Source: Porphyromonas sp. (GTDB lineage Bacteria; Bacteroidota; Bacteroidia; Bacteroidales; Porphyromonadaceae). From it: a stretch of 62,690 bases of DNA. The position numbers were made by a program, and so were the translations under genes. The DNA is taken from NCBI GenBank assembly GCA_029983505.1, contig JASBZK010000009.1, forward strand, positions 1 to 62,690, written 5' to 3'. Positions 44,788 through 53,554 of this stretch are shown here, in pieces; position 1 is the stretch's first letter; the number at the start of each line of letters is the position of its first letter. The notes below the pieces were generated by a model. The model was not told the origin of the DNA. It searched no databases and was given only the letters and a program-made list of their open reading frames with translations.

Positions 44788-44795
44788 CAAATATA
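44788..44795 (-). promoter_or_regulatory. -7 box for the btuB/cob transcript
   Basis: CAAATATA on the plus strand reads TATATTTG on the minus strand, about 25 bp before the riboswitch core. It would give a leader of roughly 370 nt before btuB. The 44416-45065 gap holds the riboswitch, this box, repeat copy 13 and the topA promoter. Confidence 0.6.
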
Positions 44796-44846
44796 ACGCT
44801 TTTTATAGTCAGAGTGTGACGCCCTGTCTGTGCGGACGTAGATTTT

Positions 44847-44926
44847 GGTACGTACCGAGCCGCCATCCCCGGTACGGGTCTTTTGGGATCCCCGGTCTGT
44901 ACCTTTTTCCTTTTTTGGTCTGTACC
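44847..44926. repeat. 79-bp four-box element, copy 13
   Basis: Boxes start at 44847 (GGTACGTACC), 44871 (GGTACGGGTC), 44894 (GGTCTGTACC) and 44917 (GGTCTGTACC), forward, with spacings of 24, 23 and 23 bp. It sits between the divergent btuB and topA promoters. Confidence 0.92.
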
Positions 44927-44979
44927 TCTTCTTTTTGAGGAATAAGAGACCATCCAAGACGTTTATAAATAGAATATTG

Positions 44980-44987
44980 TAACTTTG
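44980..44987 (+). promoter_or_regulatory. -7 box for topA
   Basis: TAACTTTG matches TAnnTTTG 78 bp upstream of the topA ATG. The upstream -33 element is not obvious. Confidence 0.6.
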
Positions 44988-45065
44988 CACAACAAATGGA
45001 CGGGAATCATCTCCCATTGCTTTTGCGAATAAAGACAGGCTCAGCCTCACAACAGACATAGAACG

Positions 45066-47513
45066 ATGCCCAAACAACTCCTCATAGTAGAATCGCCCGC
45101 CAAATCCAAGACCATCGGCAAATTTTTAGGATCCGATTATGTGGTCAAATCCAGCTATGGACACATCCGGGATCTCAAGACTTCCGGTATGGGAATAGAC
45201 ATAGAGGGCGGTTTCGTCCCCCAGTACGAAGTCACGGAGGACAAAGAGAAACTGGTTACGGACCTCCAAAAGGCCGCCAAAGGTGCTTCCAGAGTGTGGC
45301 TCGCAAGCGATGAGGACCGCGAGGGAGAGGCCATCGCGTGGCACCTGGCCGAGACACTCGGACTGGACGAAAAAGAGAAGAACCGCATCGTCTTCCACGA
45401 AATCACGGAGCGTGCCATCAAAAACGCACTCAAATCCCCGAGAGCCATCGACCTCAACCTCGTGGACGCCCAGCAGGCCAGGCGCGTCCTCGACCGTATC
45501 GTGGGCTTCGAGCTCTCGCCCATCCTTTGGAAAAAGATCCGTCCCAATCTCTCCGCCGGTCGCGTGCAGAGCGTGGCCGTCCGCCTCGTGGTGGAGCGGG
45601 AGCGCGAAAGGCAGGACTTTGAAGTGAAGAGCGACTTCAGGGTGACGGCCAAGCTGAAGGCAGGGGATGCGGAGTTCGCCGCAGAAGTGCCGGAGAGCGC
45701 CCGTCCGAAAGACGCCGAAGCCGCTAAAGCGCTCCTCGAGAAACTCAAAGGCGACACCCTTCGCGTCGTCTCCGTAACCGTCAAGCCCGGAGCACTGCGC
45801 CCCGCGCCACCCTTTACTACCTCCACGCTCCAGCAGGAAGCCTCACGCAAGCTCGGGTACAGCGTCTCCGAAACAATGCGCTTGGCTCAGAAGCTCTACG
45901 AAGAGGGACACATTACCTATATGCGTACCGACTCCGTCAACCTCTCCGACGAAGCCAAGGAGGACATCGAAGCCGTCGTGACGAAAGATTTCGGCAAGAA
46001 TTATCTCTCGCTGAGGAACTACCACACCACTTCCAAAGGTGCGCAAGAGGCGCACGAAGCGATCAGACCGACGCATTTCGGGATATCGGTGGCGGGAACT
46101 TCCGCCAAAGAGAAGAACCTCTACCGCCTCATCCGAACCCGCGCTATGGCGTCGCAAATGTCCGAGGCGGAAGTGGAGAGGACGCTCGTCTCGCTCGAGG
46201 GCGAAAAGAACGGGGTGCCTTTTTCCGCCAAAGGCGAAGTCTTGCTCTTCGACGGCTTCCTCAAAGCATACAGTGCGGACAAAAAGAAAAATACCGTCTC
46301 CGACGAGGATGACGAGGATGTCGAGCGCGAAGCCGGGACCGCATCCGAGTCGAACCTTTTGCCCAAGCTGCAGAAAGGCGATACCCCGACCCTTATCGGC
46401 GCCACGGCCACGGAGCGCTTCTCCCAGCTGCCGGCACGATACACCGAGGCTTCTCTCGTCAAGAAAATGGAAGAGCTCGGTATCGGCAGACCCTCTACCT
46501 ACGCCCCCACCATCCAGACCATCCAGAGACGCGAATACGTGGAGAAGCGGTCGAGCGAAGGAAAAGAGACGCCCTACGTGGTTCTCACACTCGACAAAAA
46601 CGACAGAATCAAAGAGACCCGGAAGAGTACTTTTGTCGGCAAAGACTCAGGCAAGCTTGTACCTACGGACACCGGCATCATTGTGACGCAGTTCCTAACG
46701 GAAGCCTTCCCGAAAGTGCTCGACTACAACTTCACGGCGGAAGTGGAGAAGAAGTTCGACGACATCGCAGAAGGGCATACGGAGTGGCGCGAGATGATAG
46801 GCGCATTCTATGCCCTATTCCACGAGCATGTCGAGGAGGTCAATGCCACGAAGACGACGCGCAAGGTCGGCGAAAGGAAGTTGGGCAAAGACCCGAAGAG
46901 CGGAGAGCCCGTCTTCGCCAAGATCGGACGCTTCGGGCCGATGATCCAGATAGGGGAGGTCACGGACGACGGACCCAAGCCGCGGTTCAGCTCCATCCCA
47001 AAGGAAATGAGCCTCGAGACCATCACTCTCGAAGAGGCTTTGAAGCTCTTTATCCTGCCCCGCGACTTGGGCGAGAAAGACGGCGTGACCTATCAGGCGA
47101 ATAACGGACGCTTCGGCCCGTACGTGCGCTACGGATCGAACAAATTCGTCAGCATCCCCAAGGACAGCTCTCCTTTTACCATTACCCTCGAAGAAGCCGT
47201 GGCTCTGGCTAAGGCGAAAGAGGAGGCTGAGGCCAAAAAAGTGATTAAGACCTTCGGCGAGGGAGCGGAGATGGTCGAAGTCCTCAACGGGAGATTCGGT
47301 CCCTACATCAAGTACGACGGCGGAAATTACAAAATACCCAAGGGCACCGATGCCGAAAAAATGGGTGAAGACGAGGTGCGCGCCTTGATCGCGAATAGCG
47401 AGCCGACCGGACGCAGTCGGAAGAAAGCGACAGACCGAACCGACAAAAAGACACCCAAGAAGACGACTGCCGGAAGCAGAAAGAAGACGGTCGGTAGAAC
47501 GACAAAGAAATAA
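45066..47513 (+). CDS. topA: DNA topoisomerase I
   Basis: This type IA topoisomerase relaxes negative supercoils. The 815-residue protein has an N-terminal TOPRIM domain (LLIVESPAKSKTIGKFLG, then DEDREGEAIAWH) and the active-site tyrosine Y285 in TYMRTDSVNLS. In place of zinc fingers the C-terminus holds about three topoisomerase C-terminal repeats, each with an NGRFGPY-like core (about residues 618, 680 and 742). A Lys/Arg-rich tail follows. It is followed 12 bp later by tsaB. Confidence 0.97.
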   Translation: MPKQLLIVESPAKSKTIGKFLGSDYVVKSSYGHIRDLKTSGMGIDIEGGFVPQYEVTEDKEKLVTDLQKAAKGASRVWLASDEDREGEAIAWHLAETLGLDEKEKNRIVFHEITERAIKNALKSPRAIDLNLVDAQQARRVLDRIVGFELSPILWKKIRPNLSAGRVQSVAVRLVVERERERQDFEVKSDFRVTAKLKAGDAEFAAEVPESARPKDAEAAKALLEKLKGDTLRVVSVTVKPGALRPAPPFTTSTLQQEASRKLGYSVSETMRLAQKLYEEGHITYMRTDSVNLSDEAKEDIEAVVTKDFGKNYLSLRNYHTTSKGAQEAHEAIRPTHFGISVAGTSAKEKNLYRLIRTRAMASQMSEAEVERTLVSLEGEKNGVPFSAKGEVLLFDGFLKAYSADKKKNTVSDEDDEDVEREAGTASESNLLPKLQKGDTPTLIGATATERFSQLPARYTEASLVKKMEELGIGRPSTYAPTIQTIQRREYVEKRSSEGKETPYVVLTLDKNDRIKETRKSTFVGKDSGKLVPTDTGIIVTQFLTEAFPKVLDYNFTAEVEKKFDDIAEGHTEWREMIGAFYALFHEHVEEVNATKTTRKVGERKLGKDPKSGEPVFAKIGRFGPMIQIGEVTDDGPKPRFSSIPKEMSLETITLEEALKLFILPRDLGEKDGVTYQANNGRFGPYVRYGSNKFVSIPKDSSPFTITLEEAVALAKAKEEAEAKKVIKTFGEGAEMVEVLNGRFGPYIKYDGGNYKIPKGTDAEKMGEDEVRALIANSEPTGRSRKKATDRTDKKTPKKTTAGSRKKTVGRTTKK

Positions 47514-47525
47514 GAAAGAACCTGT

Positions 47526-48278
47526 ATGGAAAACGGAAAAGAGTACCTCCTCCTCATTGACAGCGCTACGGAGGTTTGCTCGGTCGCACTCGGAAAGACG
47601 GATGGCACTGTCATAGACCGAAGAGAAGAGCATACTCCGAATAAACACTCCGAGCTGCTCGCCCTCTTTGCGGATGAGCTTCTGAGAGAAATACCCGGCG
47701 GGGCTCGTGCCGGGCTCTCGGGCGTCATCATCAGCGAAGGTCCCGGGAGCTATACCGGTCTCCGCATCGGAGCCTCTTTTGCGAAAGGGCTGTGTTGGAC
47801 GCTCGGCATCCCGTTTGTCGTGGTGCCGACCACGGAAGCCTTGGCACTCGGCTTTTTGCAGTCAGAAGAGGGACGGAAGCTCCTCTCCGACCACAGCGAC
47901 CCGCTGCTCCTTCCGATGATAGACGCCCGGCGTATGGAAGTGTACACCGCGGCCTACACTTCGGAGGGGCTTCTTGCGGATGGTGCGGAGATACGTGCTT
48001 TGGTACTCACGGACGACGAAGACCGGGCGTACCTCAGAGAAATATCCGCTGATAGGGCGGTCTTCTTCTTCGGTCCCGGAGCGGAAAAAGCCGTACCCGT
48101 GATGGCAGAGCTTCTGGGCGCAAAAGCGACGTTTTGCCCGGGCATCACGGCGGATGCCTCCTCGATGCTTCATAGGGGCTTGGAGAAGATGCAAAAGGGA
48201 GAGCGTGCGGACGTAGGCTACTGGACACCCTTTTATCTCAAAGAATTTCAGGCTACGACCCCCAAGAAGAAATTCTAA
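47526..48278 (+). CDS. tsaB: tRNA threonylcarbamoyladenosine biosynthesis protein TsaB
   Basis: This non-catalytic partner of TsaD is needed for t6A37 modification of ANN-decoding tRNAs. The 250-residue ASKHA-fold protein begins LLLIDSATEVCSVAL, with the conserved HSELL and SEGPGSYTGLRIGASFAKGL. Length is normal for TsaB in Bacteroidetes. It probably shares a transcript with topA. Confidence 0.93.
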   Translation: MENGKEYLLLIDSATEVCSVALGKTDGTVIDRREEHTPNKHSELLALFADELLREIPGGARAGLSGVIISEGPGSYTGLRIGASFAKGLCWTLGIPFVVVPTTEALALGFLQSEEGRKLLSDHSDPLLLPMIDARRMEVYTAAYTSEGLLADGAEIRALVLTDDEDRAYLREISADRAVFFFGPGAEKAVPVMAELLGAKATFCPGITADASSMLHRGLEKMQKGERADVGYWTPFYLKEFQATTPKKKF

Positions 48279-48285
48279 AAATCGG

Positions 48286-48293
48286 TATATTTG
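48286..48293 (+). promoter_or_regulatory. -7 box for the unknown gene at 48331
   Basis: TATATTTG lies 37 bp before the next ATG and just after the tsaB stop codon, suggesting a separate transcript. No -33 TTTG is at the usual distance. Confidence 0.5.
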
Positions 48294-48330
48294 TGGGATA
48301 GGGGAGGGCGTTTCCTTCCCGTTTCGATGA

Positions 48331-49212
48331 ATGAAAAAGCTTATGAAAGAGCAAAATATGGAGCTGCCCCGTCGCAGCGACGACAAACTCAAGATGAGAC
48401 TCAACACCGGGCTTTCCTTGCTCGCAGGCGCGGGGATCGGAATCTTGATTTACGAACTTCTGAGGAAGAAAAACAGCACTAACGAGTCCACGCGCACCCC
48501 CCTTGTGGACACGATCAAAATGACGGAAAACGGCAAAGTCTCCCGAATTATGACTTTCGGATGGGACGACGACGAGATGTGCTCTTGGGCGCGGAACGTC
48601 ACCCTGGACGAAGGCGGCCGGATCTCCGACGAAAAATTGATCGAGATAGAGTATGCGCAGGATCGCATCCTCATTTCCGAGAGAAACGGGGAAGACGACA
48701 CCACTCCGGTCTTCTCGTCCGTCCTCCTCGATGAGTACGGAATGGCCAAAGCCATTACCCGCAGAAGTCGCAGCGGTAGAGAGACACGCTGGGACGAAAA
48801 GATACAGGGCGCCGAGCTGCAAGAGCTCTCGAGCAATGACACCACGGGCGTCGTGGAGTGGGAGGACGGCAACATCAAGACGATTTCTTTCGATGGCGTG
48901 GTGGGTCAGAGGATGACTTACTACAAGAGCATAGAGAACCATCTTTTCCCCGACCTCAACTTCCTCGCCCTCGGTCTCTCTTCGGATATGATTCTCGCCC
49001 ATGTCCTCGGCTTGAGGACGCGAAACTTCGTGTCCACCCTTGAGGTGGTCAAAGGGGACGAGATCTTCCACTACTCGTTCTCTTACCTCTTCGACGCCGA
49101 AGACCGCCCGCTGCAGATACACCAGGAGCTGGTGGTCTTGGATACGCGCGGGGAGGACAAGACCGGCATCCAGTCGCGGGCAGAGTACGATCTTAAGTAC
49201 CTTCTGAGGTGA
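48331..49212 (+). CDS. Unknown membrane-anchored protein, DUF4595-like
   Basis: This 293-residue protein has an N-terminal hydrophobic segment (TGLSLLAGAGIGILIYELL, residues about 27-45) after a basic stretch, consistent with a single anchor. The rest is rich in predicted beta strands, with short repeats resembling the DUF4595/RHS-like family of Bacteroidetes. Examples are LDEGGRISDEKLIEIEYA and the later LDEYGMAKAITRRS. A SIENHLFPDLNFLALGLSSDM segment also fits that family. I am not certain of the assignment and no function is known. Confidence 0.8.
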   Translation: MKKLMKEQNMELPRRSDDKLKMRLNTGLSLLAGAGIGILIYELLRKKNSTNESTRTPLVDTIKMTENGKVSRIMTFGWDDDEMCSWARNVTLDEGGRISDEKLIEIEYAQDRILISERNGEDDTTPVFSSVLLDEYGMAKAITRRSRSGRETRWDEKIQGAELQELSSNDTTGVVEWEDGNIKTISFDGVVGQRMTYYKSIENHLFPDLNFLALGLSSDMILAHVLGLRTRNFVSTLEVVKGDEIFHYSFSYLFDAEDRPLQIHQELVVLDTRGEDKTGIQSRAEYDLKYLLR

Positions 49213-49220
49213 TTACGTAG

Positions 49221-49247
49221 ATGCCCGGCTTCTTAGGAAGTCGGGTA
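49221..49247 (+). terminator. Hairpin after the unknown gene
   Basis: ATGCCCGGCTTC and GGAAGTCGGGTAT form an imperfect stem directly after the stop codon at 49212. The tail that follows is ATTCTCTC and not a strong T-run. Confidence 0.45.
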
Positions 49248-49277
49248 TTCTCTCATTGGGTATGTGCCCCGATTTTT

Positions 49278-49356
49278 GGCCCGTATCTCGCTCTTGTCCC
49301 GGTCTGTACCTTTTTCTCCTCTCGTACAGACCAAAGTGATTGTCTCGGTCTCTACC
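49278..49356. repeat. 79-bp four-box element, copy 14
   Basis: Boxes start at 49278 (GGCCCGTATC), 49301 (GGTCTGTACC), 49324 (GTACAGACCA) and 49347 (GGTCTCTACC), at an exact 23-bp period. Boxes 2 and 3 are complementary, so this copy could fold into a hairpin. It lies between the unknown gene and the MscS gene. Confidence 0.88.
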
Positions 49357-49419
49357 CGGTTTTCCCCTCTTCGCGGGCGCCCGGTGGTTTTTCTATGAAC
49401 CCTTTATTAACCCATCTAT

Positions 49420-50670
49420 ATGGATCAAATTAGAAACCTGATACACTCCCTGCTTTACCTTCTCCCGCTTGAGCTGGCGGAGGGAACGGTGTTGAAGACT
49501 TTTTTGGTGTTGGCTGTGGTCCTCGTGGCAGTGGCTGCGGTCGAACTTCTTTTGCGCCTCCTTTTCCTCAAGACCCTTCCGAAGCTGATTTCGAGGATAA
49601 AGGAATTCGGCTTCGCGGACAATCGTACGCTCCAAAAAGTCATCTCCAACCTCATCCGTATCTTTTCGATACAGCTCTTTAAGGGGCTTCTCCCGGTCTC
49701 TTTCCCCGAGCAGGACAGCGTTTGGCGTACCCTCTTTACGGTGGTAATCGCGATTTACACGGTTTTCCTCGTGGTGCAGATCTTCAGCCGTTTGATTACC
49801 TCGTCACGGACGTGGATGCTCACGTCGAGCCGGTACCGCAATAACCCGATGGTCAATCTCTTGGAGGTGATCCGCATCGTGATCTTCTTCATCGCCGGTC
49901 TCTATATCGTCTCCCTCCTCTTCGACGTGGATATGAATAAGGTCTTCGGCAGTCTCGCCGCCCTCTCCGCAGTGCTGATGTTGGTTTTCAAAGACACCAT
50001 TATGGGTGTCGTGGCGAGCATTCAGCTCTCCGGCAACGATATGCTGCGTGTGGGCGACTGGATTACGGTCCCGAAGTACGGCGTGGACGGCACGGTCGAA
50101 GATGTCTCTTTGACGACCGTGAAAATCCGCAACTTCGACAACACCGTCTCCACCATCCCGCCTTACTCCCTGATTACGGAGACGTTCCAAAACTGGCGCT
50201 TTATGGAAGAGTCCGGAGGCCGCAGACTCCAGCGGGCGCTCTACATTGATATGAAGAGCGTCAAGTTTGTGGACGACGCTTTCGTGACCGAGCTCAAAAA
50301 AGCACCCGTCATCGACGCGTACATCGACGAGGTTCTCGGCAATTTCAAGCCCCGTGTCTCCGAAAGGATGACGAACCTCGGGCTGCTCCGCAAGTACGTG
50401 GAAGTCTACCTCAAGCACCTCGACGTGGTGCATCCCAAGTACTCTTGTCTTGTGCATACGAAGGCACCTACGGAGCAAGGCATCCCCCTCCAACTCTATT
50501 TCTTCTCAAAAGCCACCGATTGGCTCACTTACGAGTCTGTGGCCAGCGAGATCTTCGATCACCTGATCGCAATCGTGCCTTACTTCGACATCAGTATCTT
50601 CCAGAAAGCGTCCGGCAACGCGGATGTACTTGCCAAGGCTTTGCCTCAGAGCGGCACCGCCAATGAATGA
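49420..50670 (+). CDS. Mechanosensitive ion channel (MscS family, YbdG-like)
   Basis: This 416-residue inner-membrane channel probably opens under membrane tension to release solutes. It has several N-terminal hydrophobic segments. The MscS pore helix region FGSLAALSAVLMLVFKDTIM (residues about 186-205) is followed by the beta domain with VGDWITVPKYGVDGTVEDVSLTTVKIRNFDN. The large C-terminal soluble part fits the YbdG/MscM-type subgroup. It overlaps the M16 peptidase gene by eight bases. Confidence 0.92.
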   Translation: MDQIRNLIHSLLYLLPLELAEGTVLKTFLVLAVVLVAVAAVELLLRLLFLKTLPKLISRIKEFGFADNRTLQKVISNLIRIFSIQLFKGLLPVSFPEQDSVWRTLFTVVIAIYTVFLVVQIFSRLITSSRTWMLTSSRYRNNPMVNLLEVIRIVIFFIAGLYIVSLLFDVDMNKVFGSLAALSAVLMLVFKDTIMGVVASIQLSGNDMLRVGDWITVPKYGVDGTVEDVSLTTVKIRNFDNTVSTIPPYSLITETFQNWRFMEESGGRRLQRALYIDMKSVKFVDDAFVTELKKAPVIDAYIDEVLGNFKPRVSERMTNLGLLRKYVEVYLKHLDVVHPKYSCLVHTKAPTEQGIPLQLYFFSKATDWLTYESVASEIFDHLIAIVPYFDISIFQKASGNADVLAKALPQSGTANE

Positions 50671-53554
50671 ACTCCTAAAGGCACTCGGACACGGCGAATA
50701 CGCCGCGTTCAGTCTCTCCAACGGGATGAGGGTGATCCTCGTCCGTGACGAAGCGTCCCCTATCGTCCGGGGTACCATCGTCGTCCATGCGGGAGCCATC
50801 GACTCTCCGGACACGGGGATAGCGCACTATTTTGAGCATATTATGTTCAAAGGCACGGACACCATCGGTACCACCGACTACCAAAGCGAAAAAGTGCACT
50901 TGGACACCATAGAGGAGCTCTACGACCGACTCTCGAAGACAAAGTCCCCGAGTCGGAGAAAGGAGATCCAACGGGAGATCAACGCCGAATCGGTCAAGGC
51001 GTCGAAGTATGCCGTCCCCAACGACTACGCCAATCTCGCCGGCAAATACGGAGGCTCCGGTCTGAATGCCGCCACGAGCTACGACTATACGAGGTATGAC
51101 CACAACTTCAGCCCCGAGTACTTCGAGCATTGGTGCCGGCTGAATTCCGAAAGGCTCCTCAGACCCGTTTTTCGTCTCTTCCAGAGTGAACTGGAGACGG
51201 TCTACGAGGAGAAAAATATGTATGCCAATCGTCTCGGCAATACGGAGCAGGAAAAAATCAACTACCGCAAAGCCTATCCCCACCCGTACGCTTTCCCCAT
51301 CATCGGCAGCACGGAAGCACTCCTCAATCCCAACTTGAGAGAGATGAAAGCTTTCTACGACAAGTATTATGTCGCAGACAATATGGCGATCATCCTCACG
51401 GGCGCACTCCCTCCGATGGCGGACGTAAAGGAGCTGCTCAAGGAGACTTTCGGGCGGCTGAGGCCGTCGAACGGGGGCGTAAAGCACCCCTCCAACCCCG
51501 CTCCGAAGCCTTTCGGATTTCGCGAAAGGATGTACGTACGCTCGTCCACGATGCACGCCAAGACGGCTCTCCTCCTCTGGCACACGGTGCCGCTCGGTCA
51601 TCCCGACCTATTGCCGATACAGGTGCTGCAGGAGATGCTCAATAACGACAGCAAGACCGGCAGGCTGGATGAGCTTGTCCTCTCCGGTCGCCTCCCCAAT
51701 GTGGCGGCGTTCAATAGCTCGATGCGCGAGATGGGCTCTTTCTCGATCTACGTGATGCCGCATCCCGGACAGCAGAGCTACTCGGAAGCGGAGCGGTTGG
51801 CTCTGGACGCCCTCCGTGACCTCTCGAGGGATACGGACGAAAATCGGAGCCTCTTCAGGCGCGTCGTCCTCTCGCTCATCAAAACGCAGTACTTTAACCT
51901 CGAAGGTATGAAGTCGCGCCACTCCACCCTTGTGAATCTCGAGAAAGAGGGCTCCAACCTCGATGACCTCGATCGTGAAATCAAAAGGCTCCGGACGATG
52001 GACTACTCCGAAGTCGTCCGTGTGATCGGGACTTACTTGGGAGAGAATTACCTCGATGTCCGGGAGCGGAAAGGGACGTATCCCGTGGAGCGGATTGCGA
52101 AGCCCGGCTATGAGCCAATTCCCGGACGTACCGACGATGCCGTCTCGGTCTATGCAAAATTTCTCTCCGGGCTTGTACCAAAAAAGTACGAGATACGGAC
52201 CGAAAATTTTTCCCGTGACGGTCGCCCCGACTTCGTCTACCCGGGCGGAAAAGTGTCGCTCTACCACACGTCTTTCGGACAGAGCGGTATCTTCACGCTC
52301 GATATCCTCCATTTCCGGCAAAAGAAAGGGCATCCCGCAGCCGAGCTTCTCCCCGCTTATCTGGATATGGTTGGCGGAGGAGGGATGACTTCCAAAGTCC
52401 TCTTCGAGAAACTCCAGGATTTGGGCGCCACACTCGGATTTGCCTACCGTGAGGATTCGTTCCTCATCTCGCTCAACGGCTACGACACCCGCTTCGCAGA
52501 GTCTGTGCGTCTGATGGCCGCATTCCTTGGATCCCCTGACGCCAACCCCGATGCCCTCAGACAGGAACAGACCAATTACAGACTCAATTACGAGACCCAG
52601 CTTCAGACGGAGATGAGCCTCTTTAGTTGGGCTTTTTCCACAGTCCTAAGGGGAAAAGAGGCACGACGCTCCCAGATTTTTTCTCCCGACGAGATGCTTG
52701 CCCTCACTCCGGACGATATGGTTCGGGAGCTGGAAGAGACTCTGGGTTATGAGGCAGACGTACACTATTCGGGAGGCCTGTCCATAGAAGAGGTAAAGGA
52801 GACTCTGTCTGAGGCTTGGCCTCTCTCGAGAGTCCAAAAAGAGAGTGACGGGTACGGGTACTTCGTCCCGCTTGTGACAGGGGAGGACGCCCTGTATGCC
52901 TATCCGGATCCCCACGGCGGCTCCCAGTCTCTGATCGGTTCGTACCAGGGTCTCGGGACGCTCAGCCCGGAGGACAGGCGTCTCCTCGACTTCTATGCCT
53001 ATTACCTCGGAGGGTATATGGGCTCCGTACTCTTTCAGGAGGTGCGCGAGTACCGCTCTCTGGCTTATGCCGTACAGTCTTACGCCCTCATTCCGCATCC
53101 TGCATTCCGCCCCTCTGAGACGGCCTACTGCGCCCTTTGTCATCAAGTCTTTTCCCGCGCGGATAAGACGAGGGAGGCTCTGGAGACTTTGGTACATTTC
53201 GTCAAGAGCTCTCCGTGGAGCTTGGAGCGTCTTGTGGATGCCCAAAAGAGTTACCGCGGAGAGGCGCTGACCGGTTTCCCGGACTCCGTGCGGATGAATA
53301 CCCGTCGTGCCGCATTGCTCAGACGCTCCGGATACGATGAGGACCCCATACGGGAGAAGATTGCGCTCTCGGAAGAAGATCCCGGTACGCTTCTCGGTAG
53401 GCTCACGGACTTTCACGAAAGGGTCATCAAGTCTACGCCTATGGTGCATACACTTTTCGGTAACGCCGACACCCTCACGGAGGAGTACCTCAATAGACCG
53501 GTGCGCTTGCTTACCCTCGAAGACATCACGAAACCTTACACCCCCCGCGTATGA
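50663..53554 (+). CDS. M16 family zinc metallopeptidase (two fused halves)
   Basis: This 963-residue pitrilysin/insulinase-type peptidase starts at the ATG at 50663, inside the end of the MscS gene. The inverted zinc motif HYFEH is at residues 55-59, with the third ligand region in ETVYEEKNMYANR. The C-terminal half (from about residue 530) is a second M16 unit without the zinc motif, as usual. There is no evident signal peptide, so it is probably cytosolic. Residues about 495-521, in the linker between halves, are encoded by a complete four-box repeat element. The stop codon overlaps aroC (ATGA). Confidence 0.92.
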   Translation: MNELLKALGHGEYAAFSLSNGMRVILVRDEASPIVRGTIVVHAGAIDSPDTGIAHYFEHIMFKGTDTIGTTDYQSEKVHLDTIEELYDRLSKTKSPSRRKEIQREINAESVKASKYAVPNDYANLAGKYGGSGLNAATSYDYTRYDHNFSPEYFEHWCRLNSERLLRPVFRLFQSELETVYEEKNMYANRLGNTEQEKINYRKAYPHPYAFPIIGSTEALLNPNLREMKAFYDKYYVADNMAIILTGALPPMADVKELLKETFGRLRPSNGGVKHPSNPAPKPFGFRERMYVRSSTMHAKTALLLWHTVPLGHPDLLPIQVLQEMLNNDSKTGRLDELVLSGRLPNVAAFNSSMREMGSFSIYVMPHPGQQSYSEAERLALDALRDLSRDTDENRSLFRRVVLSLIKTQYFNLEGMKSRHSTLVNLEKEGSNLDDLDREIKRLRTMDYSEVVRVIGTYLGENYLDVRERKGTYPVERIAKPGYEPIPGRTDDAVSVYAKFLSGLVPKKYEIRTENFSRDGRPDFVYPGGKVSLYHTSFGQSGIFTLDILHFRQKKGHPAAELLPAYLDMVGGGGMTSKVLFEKLQDLGATLGFAYREDSFLISLNGYDTRFAESVRLMAAFLGSPDANPDALRQEQTNYRLNYETQLQTEMSLFSWAFSTVLRGKEARRSQIFSPDEMLALTPDDMVRELEETLGYEADVHYSGGLSIEEVKETLSEAWPLSRVQKESDGYGYFVPLVTGEDALYAYPDPHGGSQSLIGSYQGLGTLSPEDRRLLDFYAYYLGGYMGSVLFQEVREYRSLAYAVQSYALIPHPAFRPSETAYCALCHQVFSRADKTREALETLVHFVKSSPWSLERLVDAQKSYRGEALTGFPDSVRMNTRRAALLRRSGYDEDPIREKIALSEEDPGTLLGRLTDFHERVIKSTPMVHTLFGNADTLTEEYLNRPVRLLTLEDITKPYTPRV
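52147..52224. repeat. 79-bp four-box element, copy 15, inside the M16 coding sequence
   Basis: Boxes start at 52147 (GGTCTATGCA), 52170 (GGCTTGTACC), 52192 (GATACGGACC) and 52215 (GTGACGGTCG), with spacings of 23, 22 and 23 bp. The core GATACGGACCGAAAA is identical to that in intergenic copies 3 and 7. The frame stays open and encodes SVYAKFLSGLVPKKYEIRTE and following residues. This is the only copy within a gene. Confidence 0.75.
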
